Assembly: GCF_964020035.1 (NCBI RefSeq)
Contig: NZ_OZ026475.1
Coordinates: 434,001 to 498,000, forward strand
Origin: Spiroplasma endosymbiont of Crioceris asparagi
GTDB taxonomy: Bacteria > Bacillota_I > Bacilli_A > Mycoplasmatales > Mycoplasmataceae
Length of the DNA: 64,000 nt
Direction: 5' to 3'
This document shows positions 23,654 through 34,295 of this stretch, piece by piece; the first letter of the stretch is position 1; every line of letters starts with the position of its first letter. The position numbers were made by a program, and so were the translations under genes. Under the pieces are notes generated by a model. It did no database searches, was not told the DNA's origin, and saw only the letters and a list, made by a program, of their open reading frames with translations.

Positions 23654-24682
23654 CTACACCCCATTATCAAATTCGTTATTTATTTTATTTTTTAATCACT
23701 CTAAAACTTCTAAAGCAACATTGTATTGAAGTCTTTTTGGTCCAACCAATATTAAATCTCCAACTTTACCCAATTTAGGAGAATTAATTTTTTTACCAAC
23801 CATTGCAATATCGTCATATTTTAAGCCATCTTTTTGACCGATAAGAATATTTGATTTTTGATGTTGTTCTGAACCGGTTTTATCAAACCATTGAAATGGT
23901 GAAATATTTTCTAGAACTTCAAGCATTTGTTTAATTTTTTCAGGGTTATTAAATTCAGGGTTATCTAAAAGATATTTCAAGCCACTTGTATTTTTTTGTG
24001 TAAATGAATTAGTAAACAATCCATCAAAAATGTTTTTTAAAACTAAATCTACTTTTTTAATTTCATGATCTAACAAAGGTTTTAATAAAGAAATTTTTTG
24101 TTCAATTTCTTCAATTTTTGTATTCACTAAACGTTCATTAAAAATTTTGATTGCAGTTTTAAAATCTTCAATTGATACTTCATTTTCAATTTTAAATACT
24201 TTATTTTTTACTTGTCCATCTGATAGTATACAAATTATTGTTGAAGTTTCTTTATCTAAAGGAACAAGTTCAATTCTATTCAAATAGACATTTGAATTAG
24301 CATCACTTGAAACAAACACAGTTGCTAGGTTTGTCATTTCGCAAATTATTTTGCAACTTTGATCAATAATGGTTGAAACATTATTCCCTCGTTTATTAAA
24401 AATTTTCTCAATTTCTGTTTTAATACTATCAATATTTATGTTCCCCATTAAATTATCAACATAATATCGATAACCAATTGTAGATGGAACTCTCCCTGAA
24501 GAAGAATGTTGTTTTTCTAAAAACCCCTTTTCTTCTAAAATGACAGATTCATTTCTTATTGTTGCAGAAGATATTTGAAAATCTAATAATGTCATTATTC
24601 TTTTAGATCCAACTGGTGTTGCTGTTCTAATATAATCATCAACTATAACTTTTAATATTGAATTTTGTCTATCGGTTAACAT
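23654..24682 (-). CDS. hrcA: Heat-inducible transcription repressor HrcA, 342 aa
   Basis: Repressor of class I heat-shock genes that binds CIRCE and needs GroEL-type help in other bacteria. The winged-helix N-terminus is clear (LTDRQNSILKVIVDDYI, VGSKRIM, ISSATIRNE, GFLEKQHSSSGRVPS). The C-terminal part has the family glycine-rich IGQKDGLKYDDIAMVG. The C-terminus reads through one TGA Trp and ends at TAG 23654-23656. It begins with a GGAGGTG site and lies under its own CIRCE, giving autoregulation, and heads grpE-dnaK-dnaJ. Four CIRCE copies in the window mark its likely targets. Confidence 0.97.
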
Positions 24683-24708
24683 TGAAGCACCTCCTTATTA
24701 TATTATAT

Positions 24709-24735
24709 TTAGCACTTTAAATTGTCAATTGCTAA
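24709..24735. promoter_or_regulatory. CIRCE operator upstream of hrcA
   Basis: Minus-strand TTAGCAATT-N9-AAGTGCTAA, with one arm degenerate. It contains TTGACA as a -35 candidate, and TATAAT follows 15 bases later. The clpB stop codon TAG lies inside the left arm, so the operator overlaps the end of the upstream coding region. Confidence 0.85.
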
Positions 24736-26876
24736 TTTAAACTTTTTGCTTTACCGATAACAAATTTTTCTTCATTTACATCTATTAAGTAAGTTCTGCT
24801 TTCTTCAATTTCATTTGAAACAATTGCGTGAGCTAAAACTGTTTCAATATTTTTTTCAATATATCTTTTAATTGGTCTTGCACCAAATTGTGAATCATAT
24901 GCGCTTTTTAAAATTTTATCTACTACTTTGTTTGAAAATTTAAGAGTGATATCTAATTCTTTTTCCACACGTTTTGATAATTCTTCTAATAAATTTTCAA
25001 TAATTTGTTTTACAACAGGTTTTGATAATGAATTAAAAGTAACAATATTATCAATTCTATTTAAAAATTCTGGTGTTAATGAACTCAATAAATTTTTTTG
25101 AATAATTTCATCATTAATCATTTCTGGAGGAGTAGAAATTAAATAATCTGAAGCTATGTTTGAAGTCATTATAATAATTGTGTTTTTAAAATCTATAGTT
25201 CTTCCCATAGAATCGGTAATCATTCCATCATCTAAAACTTGTAATAAAATATTTAGAACATCTCGATGTGCTTTTTCAATTTCATCAAAAAGAATAATTG
25301 AATATGGATTTCTTCTCACAGCCTCAGTTAAACGACCTCCGGAATTATAACCAACATATCCTGGAGGTGAACCGATTAATTTTGAAACTGAGTGTTTTTC
25401 CATAAACTCACTCATATCAATACGAATCATTTTTTTCTCACTATTAAACAATAATCTTGCTAATGTTTTGGCAACTTCTGTTTTACCAACACCAGTACTT
25501 CCTAAGAATAAAAAACTTCCAATTGGTTTTTTAGGATCTTTTATTCTACTTCTACTTCTTAAAATGGCGTTTGTGATTGCTTTTAAGGCCTCATCTTGAC
25601 CTTTTATTGTTCTTTTCATATTAGATTCCAAATTTAAAAGTTTATTCTTCTCTGACTCTAATAAATTTTCTAAAGGAATTCCTGTTCATTTAGAAACAAT
25701 CGCTGTTATCTCATGTTCATTAACTTGTTCAGAAATTAAATTTGTTTTATTTTTTTCTTCTAGTTGTGATAATTTTTTTTCAAGTGTTGGTAATAAAGAA
25801 TATTGAATCTCTCCAGCTCTTGTATAATTACCTGATGTTTGGCATAAATCAAATTCTGTTTTTAAAGAATCAATTGTTGAACGTAGCTTGGTAATTTCAT
25901 TGTGTAATTTTTTTTCAGCTTCCCATTGTTTACTTAATGTTTCTTGAGTAACTTTTAATTTTGTTAATTCTTTAATGTTTTCTTTTAATCGTTCTTTTGA
26001 TTTTTCATCTTTTTCATTTTGCAATGCAGATTTTTCAATTTCTAATTGCATCACTTTACGATTAATTTTATCCAAATCACTTGGAACTGTAGATAATTCT
26101 GCCTTTATAGTCGCACTAGCTTCATCAATTAAATCAATTGCCTTATCTGGTAAGAAACGATCAGATATATATCTATCTGATAAGTTGGCAGCTAACACAA
26201 TTGCATTATCAGTAATTTTAACTTTGTGAAAATTTTCATATCTTTCTTTAATACCACGAAGAATAGAAATAGTTTCTTCCACACTTGGTTCTTGCACTAA
26301 AACTCTTTGAAATCTTCTTTCTAATGCAGAATCTTTTTCAATGTATTCACGATATTCATTTAATGTTGTGGAACCAATAACTTTAATTTCACCTCTAGCT
26401 AATTGGGGTTTTAATAGATTAGAAACATCCATTCCCCCACCAGTACCTGTTTTACCAGCTCCAACAATTAGGTGAAGTTCATCAATAAATAAAATAATTT
26501 CACCATTTTGTTTTTCAATAGCATTTAAAATTCCTTTTAATCGACCTTCATATTCACCCAAAAAACTTGCTCCAGCCATTAAAAGACCCATATCAAGTTC
26601 TAAAATTATTTTATTTTTTAAAGAATCTGGGACATCACCTTTATTTATTCTTTGAGCAAGTCCTTCAACAACAGCAGTTTTACCAACTCCAGGTTCTCCA
26701 ATAAGAACAGGATTATTTTTAGTTTTACGAGAAAGAATTCTAATTACTCTAGTAATTTCATCTTCTCTTCCAATAACGGGATCAAGTTTACCTTCTTTGG
26801 CAACCTTAGATAAATTTCTAGTATATTTTTCCAATATATTTGGATCATTCATTGTATCTGTTCTTGTAAAATCCAT
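24732..26876 (-). CDS. clpB: Disaggregase ClpB, short form without N domain, 714 aa
   Basis: Hsp100 AAA+ ATPase that resolves protein aggregates together with DnaK. Two nucleotide-binding domains are visible: Walker A GEPGVGKT at residues 60-67 with VILFIDELH-type Walker B, and GSTGVGKT at about 459-466 with [11 protein letters not shown]. The regulatory coiled-coil M domain lies between. The protein starts at [12 protein letters not shown], lacking the roughly 145-residue N domain of full-length ClpB, as known for short ClpB forms. WTGIP is kept through a TGA Trp. Start 26876 follows AAAGGAGAT. Two CIRCE elements precede it. Confidence 0.97.
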
Positions 26877-26888
26877 AATTATCTCCTT

Positions 26889-26915
26889 TTAGCAATCACG
26901 ACTTGTAATTGCTAA
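26889..26915. promoter_or_regulatory. CIRCE operator, promoter-distal copy at clpB
   Basis: TTAGCAATC-N9-AATTGCTAA on the plus strand, placed between the -10 region and the clpB ribosome-binding site. It has the correct 27-base architecture with one arm mismatch. Confidence 0.8.
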
Positions 26916-26919
26916 TTTA

Positions 26920-26947
26920 ATAATAATAAAAAAATTAGCAATGTCAA
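26920..26947 (-). promoter_or_regulatory. clpB promoter
   Basis: TTGACA (-35) and TATTAT (-10) separated by 16 bases on the minus strand. The -35 lies within the upstream CIRCE and the -10 lies between the two CIRCE copies, so HrcA could occlude both sides. Confidence 0.65.
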
Positions 26948-26961
26948 TACTCAACTGCTAA
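26935..26961. promoter_or_regulatory. CIRCE operator, second copy at clpB
   Basis: TTAGCAATG-N9-AACTGCTAA on the plus strand, again 27 bases with 9-base spacing. It begins 46 bases from the start of the first copy and covers the -35 hexamer. Confidence 0.75.
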
Positions 26962-26984
26962 TTTTTTTATTATTAAACTTTTAG

Positions 26985-28355
26985 TTAATTTCTTCCGATT
27001 GGATTAAATGGTAACCCTCTTTTTCTTCTTAATAATAATCAAGGAATTACAATTATAAACAATAACACTGCAATAATTATTAATCATGTAATTAAACAAA
27101 TTCTGTTTGTTCTTTTTTTAATATATCTAATTTCTTCTGAAGGTAAAATTTCATAACCATAATAAGAAATAATATTATTTTTTCTCATTTTTGTTCATAC
27201 AATATTTCCAACGTGTCCGACTAGTGTACCAATTAATATTGCAATATTAATTGCTATTTCAGTTGAAAATGATTTTAAGCTTCCTAATTTTCAAAAGAAA
27301 AAGTAAACATCACTTCCAGCTTCATATCTGCTTTGCATACCATATAAAATCATTAAAATTATTGATCCTATAAAATAAATAGAAAACGCCAATCATGTTA
27401 CATAAACTTCTCTTTTAATGAAGGCACGATAATTTTTAGTAATGAAATAAGGAATTGTTTCATTTCCACTAAAGATTCCAATTTGATATTTTCTTACATT
27501 GGCAAATAAAAAGGAAAAGTCAAACAACGACATTAGAATAACTCCAATTGATATGATGGTTAAAGGAATTGTAAATACAGGATAAACTACATCTGCTTTT
27601 TTAAAGCCTAATCAAATTTCACCTTGTTGTCATGTTCGATAATAACCAACCAACATTAATGCACTAAAGATTAATCCAACTGATCCAACTACAAGTCATA
27701 AAAATAAGCGCATTTTTTCTGCTCGTATTTCTCGACCAATTTGTAAAGGAATTTCAATATTAATATAATCTTTTTTTTCAATTTTTTGGTATGCGCCATC
27801 AAATTCATTAAAATCTTGTGGTTCAATGTATTCTTGTTGTTGATTATAAAATTGTTGATTTTGTATTTGAATATTATTTACATTAAAACCATATTCATTT
27901 TGAGGATTTTGAGGTTTTGCATCAAAGCCTTTAAAATTACTAAAATTATTAAAGTTATTATATTCAGGGACATAATCATATTCTTCAAATAAAGATTTAG
28001 AAATATTTTTCACAGGCAATTCTTTTTCTATTAATTGTTTTGGTTGTTGCTCAATATAAAAATCTAAATCTTTTTGTTCATATCCAGCTTGAATTTTTTG
28101 TTCTCTTGATTTAGTGGTACGTTGGTTTCTTGGTTTATAATAATATTTATTTTTTTGTAAATTTTGAACTAAATTATTTTGGTATGCAAGTGAGTTAAAA
28201 ACTGGTTGTTGTGCGATAGGTTGTTGTACAATTGGTTGTTGAATAACTTGTTGTTGATCAGTTGGCAGTAAACCTTGTTGATTAAAACTAAAAGAAGCAA
28301 CATCACTTTGGGGTTGCTGATTTTTATCCCTTAAAATATTATTAAGTATTTTCAT
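26985..28355 (-). CDS. Membrane protein with Gln/Asn-rich cytoplasmic N-terminus, 456 aa
   Basis: Not recognised. Residues 1 to about 215 are low complexity, with repeated QQPIVQQPIAQQPV, many Gln, Asn and Tyr, and no hydrophobic stretch. The C-terminal half carries four hydrophobic segments (for example LFLWLVVGSVGLIFSALMLV and ICLITWLIIIAVLLFIIVIP) and ends with a basic RRKRGLPFNPIGRN tail. There is no signal peptide, so the N-terminal part is probably cytoplasmic. Several TGA Trp codons occur in the membrane half. It lies downstream of the small membrane gene at 28.4-28.6 kb and ends 24 bases before the outer CIRCE of clpB. No function is proposed. Confidence 0.65.
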
Positions 28356-28388
28356 AAGCCCTCATCACGAAAGGCAAATTAAAATTTA

Positions 28389-28640
28389 TTAGTTTGCAAT
28401 AATTTTTTTAACTTTAGAAATTTCTTTTTCTAAATCATTTCTTTTATTATTGAATTCCTCTAATCTTTTAAAATCTTTAATGTTGATTTCTTGTTTATCA
28501 AACATAATTGATTTTTGTGTTTTAAATAAAAACACAAAATAAAAGATTAGTGCAGAAAAAGCTACTATCATGAAAATCAATAAAAACACTCATGTTGAAA
28601 TTGTAAAATCCATAATAATGAAATTTTTTGCCAGTAACAT
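28389..28640 (-). CDS. Small single-pass membrane protein, 83 aa
   Basis: An 83-residue protein with one strong membrane helix (WVFLLIFMIVAFSALIFYFVFLF) followed by a short charged coiled coil (FNNKRNDLEKEISKVKKI). I chose ATG 28640 because AGGTGG lies 5 bases upstream. An internal ATG at 28613 would give 74 residues but has no comparable site. It precedes the Gln/Asn-rich membrane protein by 33 bases, and the two probably form one unit. The arrangement recalls small cell-division or anchor proteins, but no family is recognisable. Confidence 0.55.
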
Positions 28641-28737
28641 ATTGCCACCTATTTTTTTATTTGCCTGTTAATTATTTATATGCATATCGCCCAATATACA
28701 TATTTATTATATCTTTTTTTAAAGTAAATATTACAAA

Positions 28738-28768
28738 AAATAAAAAAATTGAGTTTATTCCCAATTTC
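28738..28768 (-). terminator. Possible terminator after the nadE operon
   Basis: AAATTG and CAATTT pair across the stop codon of the 165-residue gene, with a T-rich run downstream on the minus strand. The stem is short and A+T rich. Confidence 0.45.
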
Positions 28769-29252
28769 TAATTATAGTTTCAACAATTTCATTTTTTCAT
28801 TCTTCAATATCAACTTCATTCATAAAGAAATCATAAAACTCATTTTTGAATGAAATAATCATTTCAATATTAAAATCATCCACTTCAATGTCGTTTTGTT
28901 TTAAAAATGATAATAATTTTTCAGGAAGTTCAATTTCATAAACTCCTGATTCAATACAACTAATAGCAAATGTTTCTGTTTTTTCTTCATCAGCAAATAT
29001 TGTATCTAAATTTTCTTTAATGTCTTCTTTGTTAATTTTAATTGTATTTTTAGCTTTGCTTACAATTACATCTAAATCTGTTTTTGATTCTTTTCCTTCT
29101 GTAAAAATTGCATGAATTTCTAAACCAAACATTGTGGTTGCTAAATAAAGACAAATATTAGAAACTAGTTCCCCGAAAATTCCATCCATTTCTTCTAATG
29201 TTAATTCATTATCTAAATAATTACTTATTACTTCTGCTTGTTTTTCTGTCAT
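28755..29252 (-). CDS. Conserved hypothetical protein, acidic, 165 aa
   Basis: Unrecognised soluble acidic protein. I chose ATG 29252 (MTEKQAEV) because AAGGAG lies upstream; an in-frame extension to 29324 runs into nadE. The body is helical and Glu/Asp/Ile rich, with an Asn-Ile-Phe-rich C-terminus. The final residues use both TGA and TGG for Trp. It is the last gene of the DUF3196-obg-nadE unit, and the nadE stop codon overlaps its ribosome-binding site. There is no signal peptide or membrane helix. Confidence 0.6.
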
Positions 29253-29253
29253 T

Positions 29254-29991
29254 TTACTCCTTAAATCTTTTTGGTTTTGGTGCACCAATACGTTTGTGTT
29301 CTGAAACGTTATGTAATTGTTCAATTCTAATTTTAGCTTCTTTAACTACTTCTTTATTATCTAAATAATCATCAATAACATCATATGAAAAACCAATTTC
29401 AGATTCATCAGTTTGATTTTCTCATAAACCAGCCGTTGGTTTTCTTTCAATAATTGATTTTGGTACTCCTAAAATTTCTCCCGCTTTTTTAACTTCACGT
29501 TTTAGCAGTCCTGAAATCGGTAGCAAGTCTACACCACCATCACCAAATTTTGTGAAATAACCAATATGTCATTCATCGAGATTATCTGTACCTAAGACTA
29601 AATATTTTTTAGATTGGCCTAGTGCATACAAAGTTGTCATTCTTAGACGGGCTCTTGAATTAGCTAAAGCTAATTTATCCAAATTAACTTTTGTTTTTAT
29701 CAAATTTAACTCTAACTCTTTATATGTTGTTCCTAGATCCACAGTGACATTAACTAATTGATTATTATTTATCAATTCTTCTACACAATCATAATCCATT
29801 TGTGATGAATTACATGGCATTCAAACTGTTAAATAGTTATTAGGAAATGCTTTTTTAGCAAGTAATGAAACAACTGCAGAATCAATTCCACCACTTATTC
29901 CAACAATAACACCATCTGCTTTTGCTTTGTGTACTTCTTCTTTAATTCATTCAACTAAATAGTCTAAGTATTTTTCTAAATTTTTTTCCAT
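29254..29991 (-). CDS. nadE: Ammonia-dependent NAD+ synthetase, 245 aa
   Basis: It amidates deamido-NAD+ to NAD+ with ammonia and ATP. The PP-loop SGGIDSAV lies at residues 33-40, followed by [15 protein letters not shown] and [21 protein letters not shown] (shown as shorter parts: [15 protein letters not shown]), all family marks. There is no N-terminal glutaminase domain, so it is the ammonia-using form. It follows obg by 19 bases. Since most de novo NAD genes are absent from small mollicute genomes, it would serve nicotinate salvage. PncC-like CinA at 58.5 kb may belong to the same pyridine cycle. Confidence 0.96.
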
Positions 29992-30010
29992 TTTTACTCC
30001 AATTATTATT

Positions 30011-31297
30011 CTAATCCATCCATTCTAATTCAGTATCAAATATCTTAACAATATCACCTTTTTTAGCACCTTTTTTTCTTAAAATTTCATATGCTCCTGT
30101 ATTTTTTATTTTTTCATTAAATAATAATAAATTGTCATATGTTGAAATTGGGGTTTTATGAAAAATATTATAAATTGTTTCTCCCGAAATTTCTCATTTT
30201 CCATTACCAAGATTCATTACTTTGATATCATTTGCACTATCAAAAAATTTATATTCTTTATATTCTTCAATGGGATTTTTTTCTAATGAAATATTATTTT
30301 TGTAAACCTCTAATGCATCACCAATTGCAAGTAATAATTTATCAAGATTAATTTTTTTTAATCCCGAAGTTTCAATAATTTTTGTTTTCTTAAATTTAGA
30401 TTTAAATATTTTTAAGTTTTCACTAGCATATTCACTATCAACTTTATTAGCAACAATAATTTCTGGTAAACGGGTTAGATCTAATTTATATGATTCTAAT
30501 TCTTTACGAATAATTTCATAATTCTTAACAACATCTTCAGTGCCATAATTACCAGTCATATCAATAATATGACAAATGATTCTACATCTTTCTACATGAC
30601 GTAAAAATTGAATACCCAAACCCTTTCCTTGACTAGCCCCTTCAATTAAACCCGGTAAATCAGCTACCACAAATGTTCTACCTTGATTATCAATTGAAAC
30701 ACCCAATTGAGGATTAATGGTTGTAAATGGATAATCAGCAATTACTGGTCTAGAATTAGAAATAGATCTTAGCATTGTTGATTTACCAGCATTTGGTAGC
30801 CCAACAAAACCAACATCTGCCACAACTTTTAGTTCTGCTTTAATGTCATATTTTTGACCTAAATCCCCATTTTCAAAAATAGTTGGTGCTTTGTTTCTTG
30901 AAGTGGCAAAACGAGCATTACCTCTACCGCCTTTACCACCTTTTGCAATAGTCTCTCTTTGACCGTCTTTTGTAAAGTCAGCTAAAACTTTATTAGTTTT
31001 TACATCATATAAAATTGTTCCAACAGGAATTTCGATTACTAAGTTTTTTCCAAAAGCTCCATGCATATTTTTATTAGCGCCATTTTCACCATGTTCGGCT
31101 TCATAGACTTTTCTTTCTTTTAAATCAAGCAATGATGTTTTTCCTTCGTTAGCGATAAAGATTATATCTCCGCCCTTACCACCATCACCACCATTGGGGC
31201 CACCATTTGGAACATACAATTCACGTCTAAAAGAAACGGCTCCATTTCCACCATTTCCTGCTTTTATCGTAAATTTAGCTATGTCTACAAATTTCAT
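30011..31297 (-). CDS. obg: GTPase Obg (CgtA), 428 aa
   Basis: Essential GTPase for large-subunit ribosome maturation. The Gly-rich Obg fold (residues 1-158) has GGNGAVSFRRE and GGKGGRGNARF. The G domain has G1 GLPNAGKST at 166-174, G3 DLPGLIEGA and G4 NKVD. The C-terminal domain of about 75 residues (WEISGETIY and KKGAKKGDIV) is the OCT extension of Firmicute Obg. It reads through TGA at residue 369 and ends at TAG 30011. It starts one base after the DUF3196-like gene ends, so the two are translationally linked. Confidence 0.97.
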
Positions 31298-31298
31298 G

Positions 31299-32054
31299 TT
31301 AGTTTGTTATTCCCATTTCTTCAAATAATTTATCAAAATATCTTTGTTTATCTTCATTAACTTTTATATTCATATTATAAGTTAATAAATCAATATTCAT
31401 CATTTTTGCACATTCTTTAATAACTTTAAATGCAATATTAGAAGCATCGGCTTCATCAATTTCTTCGGGAAATAAACAAAATGTAAATTGATTAAATAAT
31501 TGCAGCGATAAACTAGCTAAAACTGGTTCTTTATGTTGCAATGCTTCTTCAATAAGTTTTTTAACTATTTTATTTTTTTCATTGTATTTATTAATGTCAA
31601 TATTTTTAGGGTTTAATTTAAATGTGGTATTTGCTTTTTTAAATTCAAATACATGATCTAATTCTTGTTCTGCTAAAACTAAAAATAAAAATGTTTTTGC
31701 TTCATCTGGATTATTATAATTTTTTAAATAAGTTATTAAAGAATCTAAAATTTTTTTTGCATTAAAATCTCTTAACTTAGAAAAAGCAATTACATGCAAA
31801 TCTACTTTTTTTTGATCATTAATTATTTTATTTACTTTTTCTAAACTTCAATTTGATTTCAATTCTTGAGAAATTTTTTCCTGTTTTAAAATTGCTACTT
31901 CTTTAAAAAGTTTCATCATTTTTACTTCAATGTCTTTTGGAATATAAGGCATTTTTAATTCAACATTTAAAAGATCTAAAGCTTCATCAAATTTTGCTTC
32001 ACTAATTAATTCTTCAATTTCTTCTAATATTTCTTCATAATAATTTTTTGCCAT
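31299..32054 (-). CDS. DUF3196-like helical repeat protein, 251 aa
   Basis: Resembles the mollicute DUF3196 family of unknown function. The N-terminus (YYEEILEEIEELISEAKFDEALDLL, a TPR-like helix pair) and the region around LLNVELKMPYIP fit that family, and the rest is all helical. The annotation is from memory of the pattern, not a search. One TGA Trp lies at residue 69. It begins the obg-nadE unit and follows rplS with a 52-base gap. There are no catalytic motifs or membrane segments. It may act with Obg in ribosome assembly, but this rests only on position. Confidence 0.6.
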
Positions 32055-32106
32055 AAGTTTACCTAATACAATTATTATAAATAAAAAAGGGCCTGCACCC
32101 TACTTT

Positions 32107-33069
32107 TTATTTTTTAGTTGCTTTTTTAGCTGCTGGTTTTGCAGTTTCTTTTTTAGCTACTGGTTTTTTAGCGGCTTCTTTTTTAGCTGCTGGTTTTGCA
32201 GTTTCTTTTTTTGCTGCTGGTTTTGCAGTTTCTTTTTTAGCTACTGGTTTTTTAGCGGCTTCTTTTTTAGCTGCTGGTTTTGCAGTTTCTTTTTTTGCTG
32301 CTGGTTTTGCAGTTTCTTTTTTAGCTACTGGTTTTTTAGCGGCTTCTTTTTTAGCTGCTGGTTTTGCAGTTTCTTTTTTAGCTACTGTTTTTTTAGCGGC
32401 TTCTTTTTTAGCTGCTGGTTTTGCAGTTTCTTTTTTAGCTACTGGTTTTGCAGTTTCTTTTTTAACAACTTTTTTTGTTACAGTTTTTTTAGTTGTTTTA
32501 GGTTTTTTAGCTTTTTTAGGTTTTGCTGAATCTAATCTAGCCTTTTCTTTTGCTTGGTTTACCAATTGTGCTTTTTTAACTTGCTCTTGAACTTTAGCAA
32601 AGTCTCTTGCTTTTTTTCTTTGGTGAGCAGCTAATTTTTTAGCAGCTGTTACTGATTTAACATTTTCATTGTTTTTTTCTTTTTTATTTTCTGAAGTATT
32701 TGTATTAATTCTGTGGTGATTTAATTTTTCTTTAATACGTGCAGATTTTCCTGAAAGACCTCTAATGTAATAAATTCTCGCTCTTCTTACTTTACCCCTC
32801 TTTACAACTTCGATTGAATCAATAATTGGTGAGTGTAATGGTAGTGTTCTTTCAACAAATACACCATTTGAGTTTTTTCTAACTACAACTGAAAATGTAA
32901 TACCGCTACCTTGGGTTTTGATAACAACACCCTCAAATGTTTGAATACGGTATTTTTTGTCTTCTTTAATTTTTACGTTAACTTTTATTGTATCTCCGGC
33001 TGAAAATTGCGGAAGATCATTTCTTAATTGAAATTCTTTAACGTCTTTAATAATTTCTGAATAATTCAT
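32107..33069 (-). CDS. rplS: 50S ribosomal protein L19 with long Lys/Ala/Pro-rich tail, 320 aa
   Basis: Residues 1 to about 117 are L19 (bL19), at the subunit interface: [47 protein letters not shown]. The rest is a roughly 200-residue basic extension. It has a charged linker, then from about residue 205 many copies of [17 protein letters not shown]-like units, resembling histone H1 tails. The DNA shows near-exact tandem repeats at 32110-32460. Usual L19 length is 110-130. It is the last gene of rpsP-rimM-trmD-rplS and starts 1 base after trmD. The tail is probably translated, since codons and frame stay intact. Confidence 0.95.
   Translation of the reverse strand: MNYSEIIKDVKEFQLRNDLPQFSAGDTIKVNVKIKEDKKYRIQTFEGVVIKTQGSGITFSVVVRKNSNGVFVERTLPLHSPIIDSIEVVKRGKVRRARIYYIRGLSGKSARIKEKLNHHRINTNTSENKKEKNNENVKSVTAAKKLAAHQRKKARDFAKVQEQVKKAQLVNQAKEKARLDSAKPKKAKKPKTTKKTVTKKVVKKETAKPVAKKETAKPAAKKEAAKKTVAKKETAKPAAKKEAAKKPVAKKETAKPAAKKETAKPAAKKEAAKKPVAKKETAKPAAKKETAKPAAKKEAAKKPVAKKETAKPAAKKATKK
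32110..32460. repeat. Tandem repeats encoding the L19 tail
   Basis: Imperfect units of roughly 60 and 90 bases recur with strings such as GCAGTTTCTTTTTTAGC and TTTTTAGCTGCTGG on the plus strand. They all stay in the rplS frame. The array could change length by slippage or recombination. Confidence 0.85.
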
Positions 33070-33070
33070 A

Positions 33071-33796
33071 TTATTTTCCTTTCTGTTTTAATTCTTGAAT
33101 AAATTCAAGATCTTCTTTTGATAAATTAGCTTTTTCTAATAAATCAACTCTTTTATTAAAAGTATTTTCCAATCGACTTTTTCTTCGAAAGTCTTCAATA
33201 TTTTTATGATGTCCTGATAACAATACATCTGGCACTTTATAACCATTATATTCAATTGGTTTTGTAAAAGCATCATAATCTAATAGATCATCTTCAAATG
33301 AATCATTAATAACTGAACCTTTTCGAATAACACCATCAACAAAGCGAATTAATGTATCACTGATAATCAAACTAGCTAGTTCGCCACCAGTAATAACATA
33401 ATCACCAATTGATATTTCTAAATCAATATAATGTTTAATTCTTGCATCAATACCTTCATAGTGACCACAAATAATAATAATGTGATTATATTTCTGACTT
33501 CATTCAAAGGCAATTTTATTGTTTCAAGTTTTACCTTGTGGTGATGTTAATACAACTAATGAATCTTTTGTTTTTACACTCTCAATTGCTTTAACAACTG
33601 GATCAATCATCATCAACATACCATCACCGCCACCAATTTGATATTCATCAACTTGATTGTGTTTTAGGTTTGTAAACTTTCTAATATCTATAATTTCAAC
33701 TTCAATTTTTTTAGCTTCAATTGCTTTTTTAAAAATTGAATTTGAAGTGTAAGAATCTATGATGTTTGGAAATAGTGTAAGAATTGAAATTTTCAT
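33071..33796 (-). CDS. trmD: tRNA (guanine-37-N1)-methyltransferase TrmD, 241 aa
   Basis: SPOUT-fold enzyme that makes m1G37 and prevents frameshifting. ISILTLFPN at the start, [19 protein letters not shown], the knot [12 protein letters not shown] and the SAM-site segment [13 protein letters not shown] are all present. The family Asp of SGHHKNI..R is also present. Two TGA Trp codons split it under the standard code. The start ATG overlaps the rimM stop as TAATG. It belongs to rpsP-rimM-trmD-rplS as in most bacteria. Confidence 0.97.
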
Positions 33797-34290
33797 TATA
33801 TTAATCCTTTAATGTCTTTAACATTGATAATTTTATTTTTATCATCAATACTTGAAACAAATTCATCAACACATGGAATTCATAAAACTCTTGAATCAAG
33901 GTTTGCCCTTAGTGTTATATATGCAGAATTCTTAATAAAATCATCTACATAACCGATTTCAGATTTGGTTTCATCATGTATTTTATAACCAATATAATTT
34001 ATAAATTGTGATTTAATAACTTGATTTGCTTTTATAAAAACTTCTTTATTAATTAAATTTTGAACTTTACCAATTGAATCATTGTCTTTTAATACAACAA
34101 TAAATTTAATTCCTTTTTGATAAGTTCTTTCAACAATATAATAATCAAATTTGTTTTCATTTTTTACAAATAAAACAAAATTATTTTCAATTACATTAAT
34201 ATATTGTTCATCAATTACAAAAACTAAGCCACCTTTAATTCCGTGGGTTCCTTTAAAAAAACCTATAGAAACTAAATCTAATTTATTCAT
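33796..34290 (-). CDS. rimM: 16S rRNA processing protein RimM, 164 aa
   Basis: 30S maturation factor that acts around S19 and 16S helix 31/33b. Family marks are [15 protein letters not shown] at the start (GxxGxxGxxG pattern) and the PRC-barrel half with YIGYKIHDE and GYVDDFI. The C-terminus contains [12 protein letters not shown], matching the usual LIP-type ending, with the Trp encoded by TGA. It lies 5 bases after rpsP and overlaps trmD by one base. Length is normal. Confidence 0.93.
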
Positions 34291-34295
34291 ACTTA

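Noticed and set aside
32110-32460. CRISPR-like regular repeats
   Set aside because: Units are in the L19 reading frame, without unique spacers, and encode a Lys/Ala tail.
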